Source: Ianthella basta
Taxonomy: Eukaryota; Porifera; Demospongiae; Verongiida; Ianthellidae
DNA: 64,000 bases
Reading direction: 5' to 3'
Assembly (NCBI GenBank): GCA_964019415.1
Contig: OZ025869.1
Location: 8,473,214 to 8,537,213 of the forward strand
The notes below the pieces were generated by a model. It saw nothing but the letters and a program-made list of their open reading frames with translations, was not told the origin of the DNA and ran no database searches. Made by a program: the position numbers and the translations under genes. Each line of letters starts with the position of its first letter. Within the stretch, counting starts at the first letter, position 1. Below, one piece after another: positions 44,301 through 56,289 of this stretch.

Positions 44301-44667
44301 TGCAATTTGGAAAGGAACAGGGAATAACTCAGTAATAAATTGGAAAATGCTAGATTGCTGCCATAGATTTGTGTACACTTGTTTGTAGATTGTATATCCC
44401 AGGTTTGATTCAATTCAGCCTTTTTGAACAGAAGATAGAATTTTTCTGAAGCTGCTTGAACTCACCTGAGGTGATAAATGTTCACTTCCAATTAGATTAT
44501 CTCATGAAGGGAAGTACTGATCAATTAATTAATATCACTAAATTGTGGGGAATTTCCATGTCAATTACATTTGCAATGGTCAAGATCGTTGCTTGCATGG
44601 TTTGAGAGATACATACACAAATGTAATGTACCCTAAAGGAAGCTTTTAGCCAGTGCTGCTACCTTAA
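41336..44667. repeat. Dispersed unit, copy 2 (direct duplicate of 125-3466)
   Basis: Same content and orientation as 125-3466. The flanks differ: the left side joins TGTCCTGTCGATTC and the right side continues TTGTGCAAGTG after CTACCTTAA. Positions 43776-44667 match the non-coding 5' part of copy 1. Confidence 0.85.
41508..43775 (-). pseudogene. MBD-fused Mutator-like DDE transposase, copy 2 (broken)
   Basis: Same gene as 296-2561 with independent lesions: TGA at 43701-43703 (Gly in copy 1), TAG at 43182-43184 (Gln in copy 1), a 1-nt deletion near 42564 and a 1-nt insertion near 41550 that destroys the last zinc-knuckle residues. The MBD-like domain is uninterrupted here and reads clearly: DWITKERRIGSEVRITY, SPTGRCF, SRTAVQEFL. 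The catalytic segments TTADGCWLTRG and NSDSSSDKA are present. Since the stops differ between copies, the family was intact when the copies formed. Confidence 0.75.
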
Positions 44668-45064
44668 TTGTGCAAGTGCAGTAAAAGTGTCTATAAAGAT
44701 GTTTCAAGCTGTGTCTCTGTGGCCATCTCCTGAGTCGCCCTGCTGCCCAACCATTTGGCTACTGATAGTGCAGCTTGATGTACAGGCTCTGTTCCTATAC
44801 CTAAATATGGTAAGACAGAAGATTCGTACACTATAGGGCTGAAATGGCAGTAACAAATATACATAATGGACTCGACATTTGCAAAACTCACAACTCGCTT
44901 CTTACTGTCCTATCCCAGTACCTCAGGGAACACAGCTTGTAGGATAGTGCAATGACTGCCATTGCAGCACATAACACGAATATACTGACAGCAATAAAGG
45001 CACTATATACCAGGAATACCCATACCACGGATGCATATGCGGAAGATTAATGCATGCATGACTA
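44668..45064. other. Intergenic stretch without recognised gene
   Basis: No gene or repeat is recognisable between the transposase unit and the Tigger end. Confidence 0.5.
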
Positions 45065-46860
45065 CAGTGAACCCTTGGTTATCCGAACCCCTTTGGTCAA
45101 ATGCCACAAACTTTTTGTTCGGATAAGTGAAAAGTTTGGATAAGTGAAATACAATGCAAACTACTACAACATTGTACAAATACACATGCATTTGTTCATA
45201 CATACATTTATTTTTGTAGCAACTAGTAAGGTCCTCTGCTTTAGGGACTCTGCTCATTTACGGACTGCAAGGGCATGGAGTTCTCTCAACGTGCATGTGT
45301 TGTATTGATTTACTTCAGGCTAGTATTCAAGCCATGTGAGACATTTCTCAAACATATGAGCTGCCATAGAGTTGGAGACAGGACACACATTCAATTCTCC
45401 TTCCTCTGGTTCAGGCTCATCTTCCTGGTCAGGCACTTGCTCTAAAAGAACATGGTCACAGATTTCGTCATCTGTCATTAGCTGAAAGCCAGGATCATTG
45501 GAATCACTGTTCAGCCAGGTACTGATCTCATTTTCATTGGTACTGTAACCCCCAACTCCTGAAATTCATGTATGGTTTCTCACTCACCTTCATCTCCATC
45601 TTCCTGTCCTTCAGTCTGATCTTCGCTCTCCTTTGGTTCTTGAATGGGCACGATCTTTCTCCACGACTTGCATAGCATGGATTCCTTGATTTTACCCCAT
45701 GACTCTGCAATTAGCTCTGTGACAATCTTCATATTTACTGACTTCAGGAAGTCGATGAGAGATGTGCCATTCTCATCCTCTATCAAAAGCCTTTGTAACA
45801 ATTTCTTCTTGTAGTGGCACTTGAGTGCCACAAGCACCCCTTGATCCATTGGTTGGATCAAGGAAGTGACATTTGGTGGCAAGTAAAGGGCGGTGATGTT
45901 TCCATCATCACTGATGAGGTCTTCTTCATTGGGGTGGGCTGGGCAATTATCCAGTACCAGAACAGCTTTTTGCTCCAAGCCAAGAGAAGAGAGCTCTTTG
46001 CGTACCATAGGAATGAATGGGTTGTGAAACCAGGCCTGAGAAATCTCGGAGCTCATCCATGCATTTTCTGGCCACAGTACTCCACAGGTAGGAGGTCCAT
46101 TCTCAAACCTCTAAAACATCTTGGATGTTTTGCTTTGCCAATAACCTGGAGAGGTAACTTGATGGTGCCTGTAGCATTTGCACAGGCATTGATTGTGACT
46201 CTCTCTTTGCTCAGCTTTCTTCCATCAGTGCTCAAAGGAAGCAGCTAGTGTCTTGTCTGCCAACAGGCGAAAGTTAAGTCCAGTCTCATCACAATTGAAA
46301 ATTTGATTCAGAGTAAGCTGGTGCTCCTCAACAAATTAATTGAAAGATGTGATGAAAGTTGCACTTGCTTCTGTATCAGCAGATAACTTCTCACCTGCCA
46401 GGGATAAGTTGCGTATTCCATGCCTCTTGCAGAACCTCCATTGCCATCCTGTACTTCCAGAGAAACTTGACTCTTAACCATACATCTTGTGCACCTGAAC
46501 AGCTTCTTCACACAATATCGGGCCTGAGATGGGTATGCCCTCCATTTGCTTTTGTTGAACCACAAGTACACGGCCTTGTCGTGCTGTTTGTCATCTCCGA
46601 CCTTCATTGCTTTCGCCTTCTTACTCATGCCCATGTCGCGCATCTCCTGGTTGAAGCAAAGGATTTTATCGCGATTCTTCTTGATATTGGACACTGAGCT
46701 CTTTCCAACTCCATAGCATCCAGGAATAGGGTTGCATTTGAGCTTATGGAGTGGATTTCAGATGTTGCGTCCAGATAAATGGTTGCCTCTGTGCTTAGTG
46801 CATAAGCATCACTAGGGCAAACAGAGTCATCCAAATACTGCATCTTCACCGAACCTGTAT
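45065..46860 (-). mobile_element. Tigger/pogo element, 5' end missing
   Basis: The 3' terminal repeat CAGTGAACCCTTGGTTATCC starts at 45065, with the CAGTG and GGTTATCCGAA typical of Tigger. The transposase runs on the minus strand towards it. The opposite terminal repeat is absent: the sequence is replaced at 46867 by another TIR element. Confidence 0.75.
45580..46694 (-). pseudogene. Tigger/Jerky-type DDE transposase (broken)
   Basis: The DDE_1 catalytic set is IFNCDETGLN (near 46280-46310, reached through a frame change), VLVLDNCPAH (second Asp) and TSLIQPMDQGV (third Asp), followed by WGKIKESMLCKSWRKI and an acidic tail. Upstream, SNIKKNRDKILCFN and KAVYLWFNKSKW belong to the CENP-B-type DNA-binding region. 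At least three frame changes occur between 46240 and 46560. The first helix-turn-helix (see 57949-58071 for a copy that has it) is missing. Confidence 0.8.
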
Positions 46861-46866
46861 ATATAT

Positions 46867-47030
46867 GTTACAACCCGTTGTGCAACTTGACCCATTTCTA
46901 AACCGGACGCCTGCTTTAAAACCGGTCGACCCGTTTTGAAACCGGTCGACCCGATTTGAAACCGGTCAATACGTTACGACCCAATTCTCAACCTGACCCG
47001 TTTTGAAACGGGTCAGAGAAAATGGGCCGG
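46867..47030. promoter_or_regulatory. Left terminal palindromic motif array
   Basis: ACCGGTCGACCCG and GACCCGTTTTGAAACGGGTC motifs repeat four to five times. They resemble transposase-binding arrays and recur at 49921-49985. Confidence 0.6.
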
Positions 47031-47356
47031 GACTACTTCATGGAACGGAGCGGATGAAATCCTTCCTGTGGGTATTACTAAGGGGTGGGTAGTGGAGTAT
47101 TACTAAGCTGTGTAGCCATAGACTACTATGTGTATGTACGTACGTAGCTAGCTAGCTGGATGGCGGCATGGACCTATGATACGGCGGGACACAGTCAGGT
47201 GCAGCTTCATGTCTCCTTTGAAGGCATGGACTCTCGGTACTGCTTTACTGACTGATTTATTCTTCATTAACAGATGATGTTTACAATGATTCCAGCAATA
47301 GAACTAACTGCATGTACGTCTGTATGTACTGTTAAGAGTGTTGCTACTGGTAAATG

Positions 47357-49863
47357 TTACAGTTGGGTAGTACAGGTGGTACACACCCACTTCATGTTTG
47401 TTTTCCAGAATTGTTTTCCACTATTAGGAAGACAATTGTCATGATACCATTCCTTGCAGGTATGGCATTGTATCATTTTACTTTGGGTATGTGGTTGCCT
47501 GCACAAACAATATACAGGCACCGTAACTGTAGTACAGACTTGTTGCCTCTTCTTCCTTGGGGCAGTTGTGTGTGTGGGAAAAAGTTGCATCCTCCCCTCC
47601 TCATAGCAATTCTGGAGGTGCTGCCTCATCTGGCTCTGGTCGTATCTTATTTGATGAGGATCTTGGCGAAAACACAGTGCTGTGCTGTTTGCAATTGCAA
47701 ACAACGCACAATCAGCACTCCCACACTGCTGCTGCACATTAATGAACCGAAGTTCAAAGCACTTCTTTTGAGTGCATAGCATGGCTGCAATTTGTTTGTG
47801 CAGAGATTTTGAGCCTACTGAATATGCAGGCAAGCTGTCATAGATGTTGACAGTGTTGTCTGGGCAGCCAATGTGTGCCGCACACACCCTGTGCAAGTTG
47901 TCTAAGTTGATAATTTGAACAAAGTTCGCTGTTTCAGAGTGTCTTGTAATCTGCTATTAAAAGTGGGGTCATACAGACCATTTTGCATCGGACACTGCTT
48001 TTTTAGCAGCTTGTTGAATGCATTGATATGTTTGTCAGTGAGTCAGTTGCCCCCTGTGAGCAGTTCTTTATCGTGTTCACGAAGCTCAAGATGCTGGATC
48101 CAATATGGTTTTGGTGGTAGTTTGCAAGTGTGCATGTCTGCATCAATAACCTCAGCATCCTTGTTTACTGCTGTTGCTGTTTGTAGTAGCTGTTGCTGTG
48201 GTTGACCAAGAGCCACTACATCATCTCTGTCTCTGCTTGTTGCTGCCGGTAGTAGCTGTCCCATTTGTTCATCAAGATCAGTAGTGCCGGTGGTGTCACT
48301 GTCCCTGCCTGTTGTTTCTGCCGTTGGTAGTAGCTGTCCCATTGGTTTATCAAGATCAATAGTGCCGGCGATGTCACTCTCCCTGCCTGTTGTTTCTGCC
48401 GTCTGCAAAAAGAAACTAAAAAACTATAATAAGCACTACGAGAAGCAGTTACTGTAGTTTTAAAGCACATGATATCAGGAATTGAGTACCTTCTGTCTCT
48501 TGAGTGGTATCTCCAGCTTGACTGGTTTCTCCAGCTTGTCTGGTTTCTCTGGTTTGACTGGCAAAGGTGGATGATTAGAAAGCGATGGGCCACTATCAGA
48601 AATGGTGATGTCCCTTCTTCCACAGGCTCTGGTGTCTACAACCCATTGGCAGAGGCAGTCTACCTCTGAGTAGTGAAGCTCAAGGTACTGCTTGCCAAAC
48701 ATGGTGATTGGGATGCCAGGTGATGGCCTCACAAAGGTATTCCAATATTGGAGTAGGGGACCAATTTCCAAATGGCTGCATTCCATATGAGGCAAGGCAG
48801 ATTTGAACTTGTCAAACTCCTCCTGCAGAGTCTCAGTCACTATTACGGAGCCAGACACCTCAGGCAGGCAAGGCAGCTTCTTGTGTGCACGTGAGTCTAG
48901 CCATAGAGCGACATGTGTGTCCACAAAAAGTGCATACTCTCCAGGTGACTGGAAGTGTTCACAGAGCTGAAAGGAAGGATGACACATCATTACTTTATAC
49001 CTTACAATGAACATTTATATGAAACTGTTGATGAAACCGAAAATGTTGAGCTTCACACTGTTAATCCTGCAGACATCTGTTAGTTGGCATTTGACTATTA
49101 CTTGCACACTGGTTATGTATATAGGGCAAAATATAGGATGTTGAAATGCACATGCAATAATATGTACATTGTATTTGTGTATGCACAGTCACATGCATAT
49201 GTACCTACATCCATATTCATTACATAAAACTGCAATGCCATGCATACTTACCTTATCAAACGTCTTCTTGTAACCTGCATGCAAGAGATCCTTTTCATGA
49301 ACATCGTGGATAATGGAGTAAAATTCATCCACATATGCCACCCTATGATACTGTCCCAGGACAGAGTTGTCCTCCACTTTCTTTGTGAATGGAAGAAATA
49401 ATAAGACAGTTATATGTAGTTATCAGGATGAATAGTATATATGCATCTAGGTGAAATATTATTTAGCTGGATCTTCATGAAGTTACATAGCTATTCTATT
49501 GTAGCTATAGTTAGCTAGCTGTGACTGCACTATACACTAGCTACTCTACAAGCACTTATTGTTAGCTAGCTGACACACCTGCTCCTTTGCTGGCACAACT
49601 AGCACATCACGTGCACCTAGACTTGGGAGGTCTAGCAGTTGTAATCTGGTCTTCTTGACAAAGAACCTCAAGCTCTTATCTGCACAAGAGGGATCTTTGA
49701 TTCCTGCTCTGACTCTGTCACCAAAATCCCTGTGGTAAACTCCACTAGTTCCCCTTTTGCTGTCTGGGGGAAACTTCTGCAGTGTGAACTCCTCAAAGTC
49801 CCTTCTGTGGCTGGCTGCCGTGTTCATGGTGCCCAATCGACTTCCAAACACAGCTGCACACAA
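47357..49863 (-). pseudogene. Ulp1-type cysteine protease with C-terminal PHD finger
   Basis: Exons on the minus strand: 49863-49579, 49380-49252, 48966-48490 and 48402-47357, with standard borders. Exon 2 has a zinc-binding-integrase-like VHEKDLLHAGYKKTFDKV. Exon 3 is of unknown type, ending in Pro/Lys repeats. Exon 4 holds a Ulp1 (C48) domain: LLTGGN, HINAFNKLLKKQ, NLHRVCAAHIGC (His), VNIYDSL (Asp) and VQQQCGSADCALFA (Gln and Cys). A PHD finger follows (YCLCRQP, MIQCHTCKEWYHDNC, WVCTTC). Ulp1 enzymes cut SUMO; PHD fingers read histone tails. A TGA at 48043-48045, where Trp is expected, and a frame change near 47945 break the protease. Confidence 0.7.
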
Positions 49864-49982
49864 TTTCGCACCGATTGCAGCTGTGCGCGCATGTGCTACT
49901 CGATTTTGCTGCTGTTGCAGCGACCTGTTTCAAAACCGGTAGACCCGTTTCGAAACGGGTCGGTGGTTGCAAAACGGGTCGT

Positions 49983-49985
<3 letters not shown>

Positions 49986-50018
<33 letters not shown>
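49986..50018. repeat. (AT)n microsatellite
   Basis: About 16 AT units directly outside the right TIR. A short ATATATAT also precedes the left TIR. Confidence 0.95.
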
Positions 50019-50020
<2 letters not shown>

Positions 50021-50154
50021 AAAACGACCAATATTATAATTATGTAGATTACATGTGAGATTTCTATCTTTCACAATACATGTTTTCTTTTATATCTTCC
50101 TACAGGCTTAAGAAGTTAGCTACAATAATTATTTGTTTCCTATGCATGATATGA

Positions 50155-50390
50155 CTATTGATATTTAATATGCTCACCGAGTTCCAATTCGGTGCTATTG
50201 CAAATTTCTCGGCGCTTAGCACCTTCACAAGATAGCAGCAAAGAATGCAGAGGGGAATTCTGGAGCTCCAGCTCACGTGCACTTGTAACAAATGGCACAG
50301 TACGTCCACTTCGAATTCTCGCTCGAGAGCTTCTGCCATTGCATGTGCCACACAGAAGCAGACCAATACACACAAAGTCTAACAAATTCT
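50155..50390 (-). other. Possible first exon, divergent to the ParB-like gene
   Basis: A minus-strand frame with RIRSGRTVPFVTSARELELQ, NSPLHSLLLSCEGAKRRE and NSTELELG ends at a GTGAGC donor. Position and composition suggest a first exon sharing a promoter region with the plus-strand gene at 50579, but no later exon was identified. Confidence 0.3.
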
Positions 50391-50578
50391 AAGCAGGCTG
50401 CAACAAAAACAGCTGAACTACCTGTTCTGCGCGTGGGAGCTTTGCACGTATGCACATAGACCAATGGGATGCACTAAACTGGCTGTATAGCACCAATAGG
50501 CGCTGCAGCTGGGTTTAATATCTTGCTGAAGCTGGAAGACGTTCTCCTGTTCTGCTAAGCTTGTTTTATAAGTCCCGT

Positions 50579-53500
50579 ATGCCTGACACCAAGCTCTGGT
50601 TTCTGGCCCTTCATAACGGGTTCATTACAACCTGTTACCGTAGTGGTGACAGCATGTCTTACGAAGGGCTGCCCATTATTGTTACTAGTGCTGTCGACCC
50701 AGAGGATAGTAGCAAGAAGGCAGACTGTGTGAAGGTAACGTTGACTTGTACAGATAATTATACGCATGCATGTAGCATACCATGTGTATTATACGTACGC
50801 GTATGTAGAAAACTGAAGCCATAATAATTATACAGTCATGCAAGTCATTATAGGGTGTACAACCATGCATAAGCATGTAAGCCTACAGACCAGTAATACT
50901 CGTATGTCACGGAATACAACAATTGTAACAATGTAATTTAAAGTCAGAATTCAGTATTGCAATATGTACTCTCTGTCACACTAAAGATTACATACAGAGG
51001 AGGGAACAAGTCCGTGTTGAAACTCAAGTATCTGGACACAACCGCCAGCAGCTTCAGCGATGTCTTTCGAGGTGCCACGGACATCACGGACTTCCTGGAC
51101 ATATGGGAGGCACAAACAAGTTATATCCCCGGGAAGGCCATTAAGCTACATTTGTATCATAAGTATAGCTGCTACATACATAATACACAATTCACTTTCA
51201 CGTACTGTGCCACATGCCTGTCTGTACTTGTATAAATTATGCCAGTTAGCATGTACCATGCATGAATGTATGTACAAGCCTGTGTGTTACACATATCTAT
51301 GCAGGCCTAGGCGGTATGGACCTGGGAAGCTGGGAATCGCATTAGAAGTGTTATAAATGTATTGAGAAGCTAACAAAGCTAAGAAAGAACAGAAAGATAT
51401 TCAATTTGTGCTACTTACATGGAAAACCTGTGTAACTAGATGACCTTTCGGTATCCAGTATTCATAAAATAACACCACGATACACCTACATATATACTGG
51501 TATACCACCAAGGCCTATATCTACTGTATGTATATGCATAAACGTACTTCTTATAGTACATATTCCCTGTACTTGTATGTCCATGTATGAAGTACATTAC
51601 GTATACATAGATACATGGAACACATGGCCTTCTACACAAATATGTGCACAGTACACACTAACTAGCACACACACATCCAGTATTTCTCTTTCACAAACAC
51701 CATAGCTGAAGATGCCGTGATGCCAAAAGAGTACAAGTACTTAGGTGTGAGCAGCCCACCCTCACCAGTTTTGGGAAAGCGCCCCACACAGCCACTAGTT
51801 AGTGCTATACCCGCCAAGGAAAGAAAGGAAGAAGACCTCCTTTCAAACCCCATTGACAAAGCTATTGAGGCAAAGCGTGTAGGTAAGAGCATAGCAGTGC
51901 AATTGCAGTGCACCTCAAATGTTCACATGTGAACCCGGTGATACATTCTGTTGCTCACATGAAACACTTTTGGGCCACAATCAGCAGTAACAAGTTGCAA
52001 AAGGTCACTATGTACATAATACTGACACACTAGCGAGACAATATTTTATACAACTGAATTGAAACTTCTGCAAGCTACAAATACCTACGTAACAGCGACT
52101 TTAACAAATAATGGTACACTGTATACCATGATTAATCTTTTATGAACCCAGTATATATACATTCTGTTTTACAAAATAGATGATGCAGTGATGCTGATTC
52201 CCATTACACAATGTTTTGAGCCTGATGAATCAAGGCTGCTCAGAAAAGTGGATACTCACTTTGTAAAGTTGCTCAAAGAGAGGATGTTGCAGGACCCAAC
52301 TGCTCCTGGAGTTCCTCCTCTGGTATTACTCTGCAAGAACAGCAGCAACAAAGAAGTGGTATGTATTATACATATAGCTAAGTTCTAAATCAAGTGAAAC
52401 ATTTACCCTTCTTCAACTGGTTTTATATGTATATAATTATGCACATATGTCCCAACAGAGAAAAGAGAACTTCCTACCTCAGCTGGCCCAAGAGTACCAC
52501 TATGAGGTGCTAGGTGGATTACACTCGCTAAAGGCTAAGCAAGAGCTTATCCACGAACATCCGGGTCAGCACTGAATGAACTATATTAAGCACTGTCTAC
52601 ATTGGGCCAACAAGTCATATGTCCCATTTACACTAATATACTAACTTTGTACAGAGCATCCATCTTTCTCAAGCTGCATGGCCACCATCTACTGTGGATT
52701 AACAGACGAAGAAGCCCTTCGTCTGGCTACCAGGCACAATACTAATGGCCATTTCAACCACTCAATGACCCACCAGGACTACGTAAGTACTTTGCTTGCA
52801 TACAGCAAAGGAGGAAACATACACACCTATACCTCAATTGCAGGTGGAGGCAAGCAGATCCCGCCTGTACAAAATGGCAAACAAACCAAGGTCGGACCCC
52901 ACACCACCCCCTACACTGGTGTGGAAGAATTCATGTTGGGAAGGCTTGCTTCCTTCTATGAGTGACAGCCAAATACAAAAGGGACATACATTTATGACAT
53001 TGCATACAACAACTGACAATATAAACTTAAGCACTATGGTTTTCCACGCATACACATGTAAACAAGTGACAATATTATACTTAACTATTCCTTTCCATAT
53101 CAGGATATCAGCAGCACAAGGGCTGACAACATCTTCAGTCAAGCGGCTATGGATAGGGAGGTCTTCAGTCTTGCTTCCAAAGCAATGCTACTTCACAGAG
53201 AGGGGAAGCTAAAGGACCAGAAGAAGGGTGAGCAAATATACCAACATGTATGTAAATGACACAGCCTTGGTTTACATTTCAGCTTAATACGTTAATGGCT
53301 CTATAGGACAGAGGCAGCCTGAATTCAAACAGCACTATTTGGAGTGCCTGCAGAATTTAGACCACCCTTTTCAGTTAGAGGTTCTGCAGGACGTCTGTAG
53401 TGGCACCATGTCACTGACCAAGATGAAGGGGGCATGCAAACAGCACCAAGACATGCTACAAGCAAAGAAAGTCTTCATGAAGTAAGTATGCCGGTCTAGG

Positions 53501-54445
53501 TTAAAGTCCCCTAGCATGTAGCAAATGGCATTTCAATTGTTACTGTTTCAGATGTGTCAACAAGAGGTCCTGGGAAGAAGCACAGAAAAGCTTTCCTCAC
53601 TATGCTAGTGAGCAGGGGCTGAAGGCCTTCACATTCCTGAATCTGAAGGGGAAAATTGTTCCCCAAGAATTTCGGGACTACTGCCAGGCAGCCCTAGATG
53701 CCAATCAAACCACAAACAGTGGCCACAAGGTCACTAGGAATGGGCAAAGTGCGCATTTCATTCAAGGTGGCTACAGAACAACCCCAGTATAGAGCCTCCT
53801 TAAACAGGTGGACACATTTCAGGGAGCTCACCTGTTTTTAGCTCACTTAACTGAGGTTAGACAAACTGCATTGTCTGTAACAGATTCTTACATCATAGAC
53901 ATAGTAAAGTGCACCTATGCTTTTATGTAGTCTCAGTAAGCTAAACAATTGATATAGTCATGCTGTGCAGATGTGTATACTGCACATACGTAAGTACATA
54001 AAATCAAACAGCCTCTTATGTATGCATAGAGTGATAGGTCTTATATATATTATTACAAATTGTTTATTTGTAGGAGCTGAGCGAGGAAGACACAACAACA
54101 ATGGTGCTGTCAGCTAAGGCTTACAATTCCTGGACAACAGCACTACAAAGCTACAATTTTGTAGCTTTGTGCCCAGGATTGGACGTCATTGCTGCCACCA
54201 CAATGGCAAACACCATTGCTGCCAACCTGGGCCAAGCACACCTTCTACATTTGTGCCTTCAAGACAAGGAAACCAGTAAGTGTGTACACATATGTGATGA
54301 TTTGCTGATTGTGAGGATCAGCAAATCGACACAAAGCCAACATGGATTGACAAAGAGTGCCTTGATTTCACAGAGGAACAGCTGAAGTTGGAGACAGAGA
54401 AGTGTCATAAAGCGGAATCTGAAGCCAAGAGGTTCAGAGGAATGG
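50579..54445 (+). CDS. ParB/Srx-like domain gene, about ten exons
   Basis: Well-bordered exons: 50579-50734, 50987-51180 (end uncertain), 51697-51890, 52180-52358, 52459-52564, 52655-52782, 52844-52961, 53104-53227, 53307-53481, 53552-53792, and probably 54075-54275 and 54320-54445. The central exons read like a ParB fold: AVMLIPITQCFEPDESRLLR, then PGVPPLVLLC, then EVLGGLHSLKAKQELIHEHP (the GG.H..KA box of ParB/sulfiredoxin-like domains), then IYCGLTDEEALRLATRHNTN and GHFNHSMTHQDY. ParB-type domains bind DNA or nucleotides. Later exons are helical without a known domain. It may be a domesticated or transposon-borne gene. A LINE at about 54480 truncates its 3' end. Confidence 0.55.
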
Positions 54446-54454
54446 CCAGTATAT

Positions 54455-54483
54455 ACTGTACTGTACTGTACTGTACTGTACAT
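54455..54483. repeat. (ACTGT)n microsatellite
   Basis: About five CTGTA units at the junction between the ParB-like gene and the LINE; possibly the insertion site. Confidence 0.85.
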
Positions 54484-54494
54484 CTACTAAGGGG

Positions 54495-56033
54495 TTGGAC
54501 TTCAGTGAGAGGCTGTGTCAGTCTATCTTTAGAGAGGAGGCTGCATGGGCCTTGGAGAAAGTGAATAGGGATGCTGCACCTGGAAAAGATGGAGTTATGG
54601 TCGACATGATGTCAGCAGAGGTGCTGTTTGATGTTTGGTGTGCTTTGTTTGAGGTGTGTTGGGAGTATGGGTTGGTACCTTCAGTGTGGAAGGAGAGCCT
54701 AGTTGTTCCTGTTCCAAAGAAACAGTCCAGGGGTACGTGTGCCACAAACACATACCATGGGATATCGCTGATGTCTACAGTGAGCAAGGTGCTATGTATG
54801 ATCCTGAATGCTAGGCTATCTGATGTGGCTGAAGGAGAAGGGCTTATCACAGTAGAGCAAGGTGGTTTTGCAAGCAGAGGGTGTGTAGAGATCAGGTTTT
54901 GGCATTGGTGCTGTTGGGGCAAACTGAGTAAGTTAGAGCTGATAGAGGTATGCTGGTGGCATTCATTGACTTCGCAAAAGCATATGACAAAGTGGACCAA
55001 GGGAATAGATGGAGAGGTGATTCCAATGGTGTCCAGCTATAGGTATCTGGGGTGTGTTATTGATGAGCATCTGCAGCTGAAAGAGATGGTGGAGAAGGCT
55101 GCTGCTGGGAGAAGGGCACTAGGTGCTTGGATGAACAGGTGTAAAACAGAAGTTGGTGATGTTGGGGTAGGTACTTTCAAGAAATTGATGAGTGCTCTGG
55201 TAGACTCGGTGATGTTGTACAGTGCTGAAATCTGGGGGTGCTCAAGATGGCTGGAAGCACTTGAACGAGTCCAGTTGCATGCTTTCCGCATGTTCTTTGG
55301 GGTGGGTACCTTACACCCAAAGTTGTTGTTGATGATGGAGATGGAGTGTTTACCAGTAGTATGGGAGGCAAGAGTGAGGTGTGTCCAATTTTGGTACAAG
55401 GTGCTGACAAGTATGGTGTATGAAGGCAGGCTGTTGAGGAAGGTGGCGTCTGAGGCTGTGGAGTGTAGTAAGGGAAGCTGGATGAGAAGTATTAGTAAGT
55501 GTGTGGAGAAATTTGGGTGGCAGGATGTGAATATTGGTGTGATCAGGGAGTTGTCTGAGGTGGATATGAAAGATATGTTGCTGAGTGTTGCTTGGAGGAA
55601 TGTAAGAGATGAATGGAGGAAGGAAATGTACGAGAAGCCCAAGTTATCAATGATGAAGCTGATATCGGATTGCAAGGTTAAGTCAAGTTGTACATTACTG
55701 AAGTCAAAGGCGGAAAGGAGGCTGATGTTGAAGTTGAGAGGTGGAACTGCTGCTTTTCAGATTGAGATGGGAAGATGGCATGGGGTGAAGAGGGAGGACA
55801 GGATATGCAAGGAGTGTGACAGTGGGGAGGTTGAGGATGTGTGTCATTGGCTATTGCAGTGCTCTGCATGGGATCATCACAGACAGCCTCTCTTGAAAGC
55901 CATGGACGAAGCAAAAGAAGACCTCTCAGGAAAGAGCAATGGAGATGTAGCAGCCCTGGTGTTATCACTTGCATGTAGGAACTATCATATTTTGTCTATC
56001 ATTAACTCTATGTGGTCAGTTAGGTTCTATTAG
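54495..56033 (+). pseudogene. LINE polyprotein with RT palm deleted
   Basis: N-terminal RT part: DAAPGKDGVM, YGLVPSVWKESLVVPVPKK, YHGISLMSTVSKVLCMILNA and VEQGGF. Block A (AFIDFAKAYDKVDQ) is present in another frame at 54958-55000. The palm with the catalytic Tyr-X-Asp-Asp is deleted, and the frame resumes at SSYRYLGCVIDEHLQLKEMV. The post-RT part (FKKLMSALVDSVMLYSAEIW, LERVQLHAFRMFFGVG) and a C-terminal zinc knuckle (ICKECDSGEVEDVCHWLLQC) are intact. The deletion happens to keep one 512-codon frame open. It belongs to a different LINE family from 6012-8434. Confidence 0.75.
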
Positions 56034-56200
56034 TCCCCCTGTACATTCTAACTAGCCTATCTCTTTCACTATGATGCCACTTACTATTATTATCCCTATT
56101 CTTTTTAATTAGTGCAGTGCTGCATTGGACCACGTGGTGTCCTAGTACCTATGGGTACGGTGCACTTAAATATTTATTAATATTGGTATTGATATTTATA
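56034..56200 (+). other. LINE 3' UTR and tail shared with hammerhead block
   Basis: GCAGTGCTGCATTGGACCAC and GTGTCCTAGTACCTATGGG (56115-56160) align with GCAGTGCTACACTGGCC and GTGTCCTAGTGCCTATTGGC at 8768-8820 and 24478-24530. All three continue into TTAAATAT. Confidence 0.55.
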
Positions 56201-56289
56201 CTTTGATCGCTTCTGCTGGGAGTTACAATGGAAGAGGGGCATCTTAGATGAATAAAGGCGGGCAACACAAGACAAAGGTCCTCAATTGA

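Larger units (their letters stand above)
46867..49985. mobile_element. TIR element carrying a Ulp1-PHD gene
   Basis: The left end GTTACAACCCGTTGTGCAAC and the right end on the minus strand GTTACGACCCGTTTTGCAAC match at 18 of 20 positions. Both ends are followed by repeated GACCCGTTTTGAAACCGG palindromic motifs, and the left end has a second TIR-like copy near 46972. Both flanks are (AT)n, so the target duplication cannot be measured. The 3.1 kb between them holds one multi-exon minus-strand gene and no recognisable transposase. Confidence 0.7.

Noticed and set aside
52215..52255. CTGATGA followed by GAAAA, a hammerhead-like core at 52219
   Set aside because: The bases between do not form a stem II, and no flanking stems exist. 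The segment is coding in the ParB-like exon.
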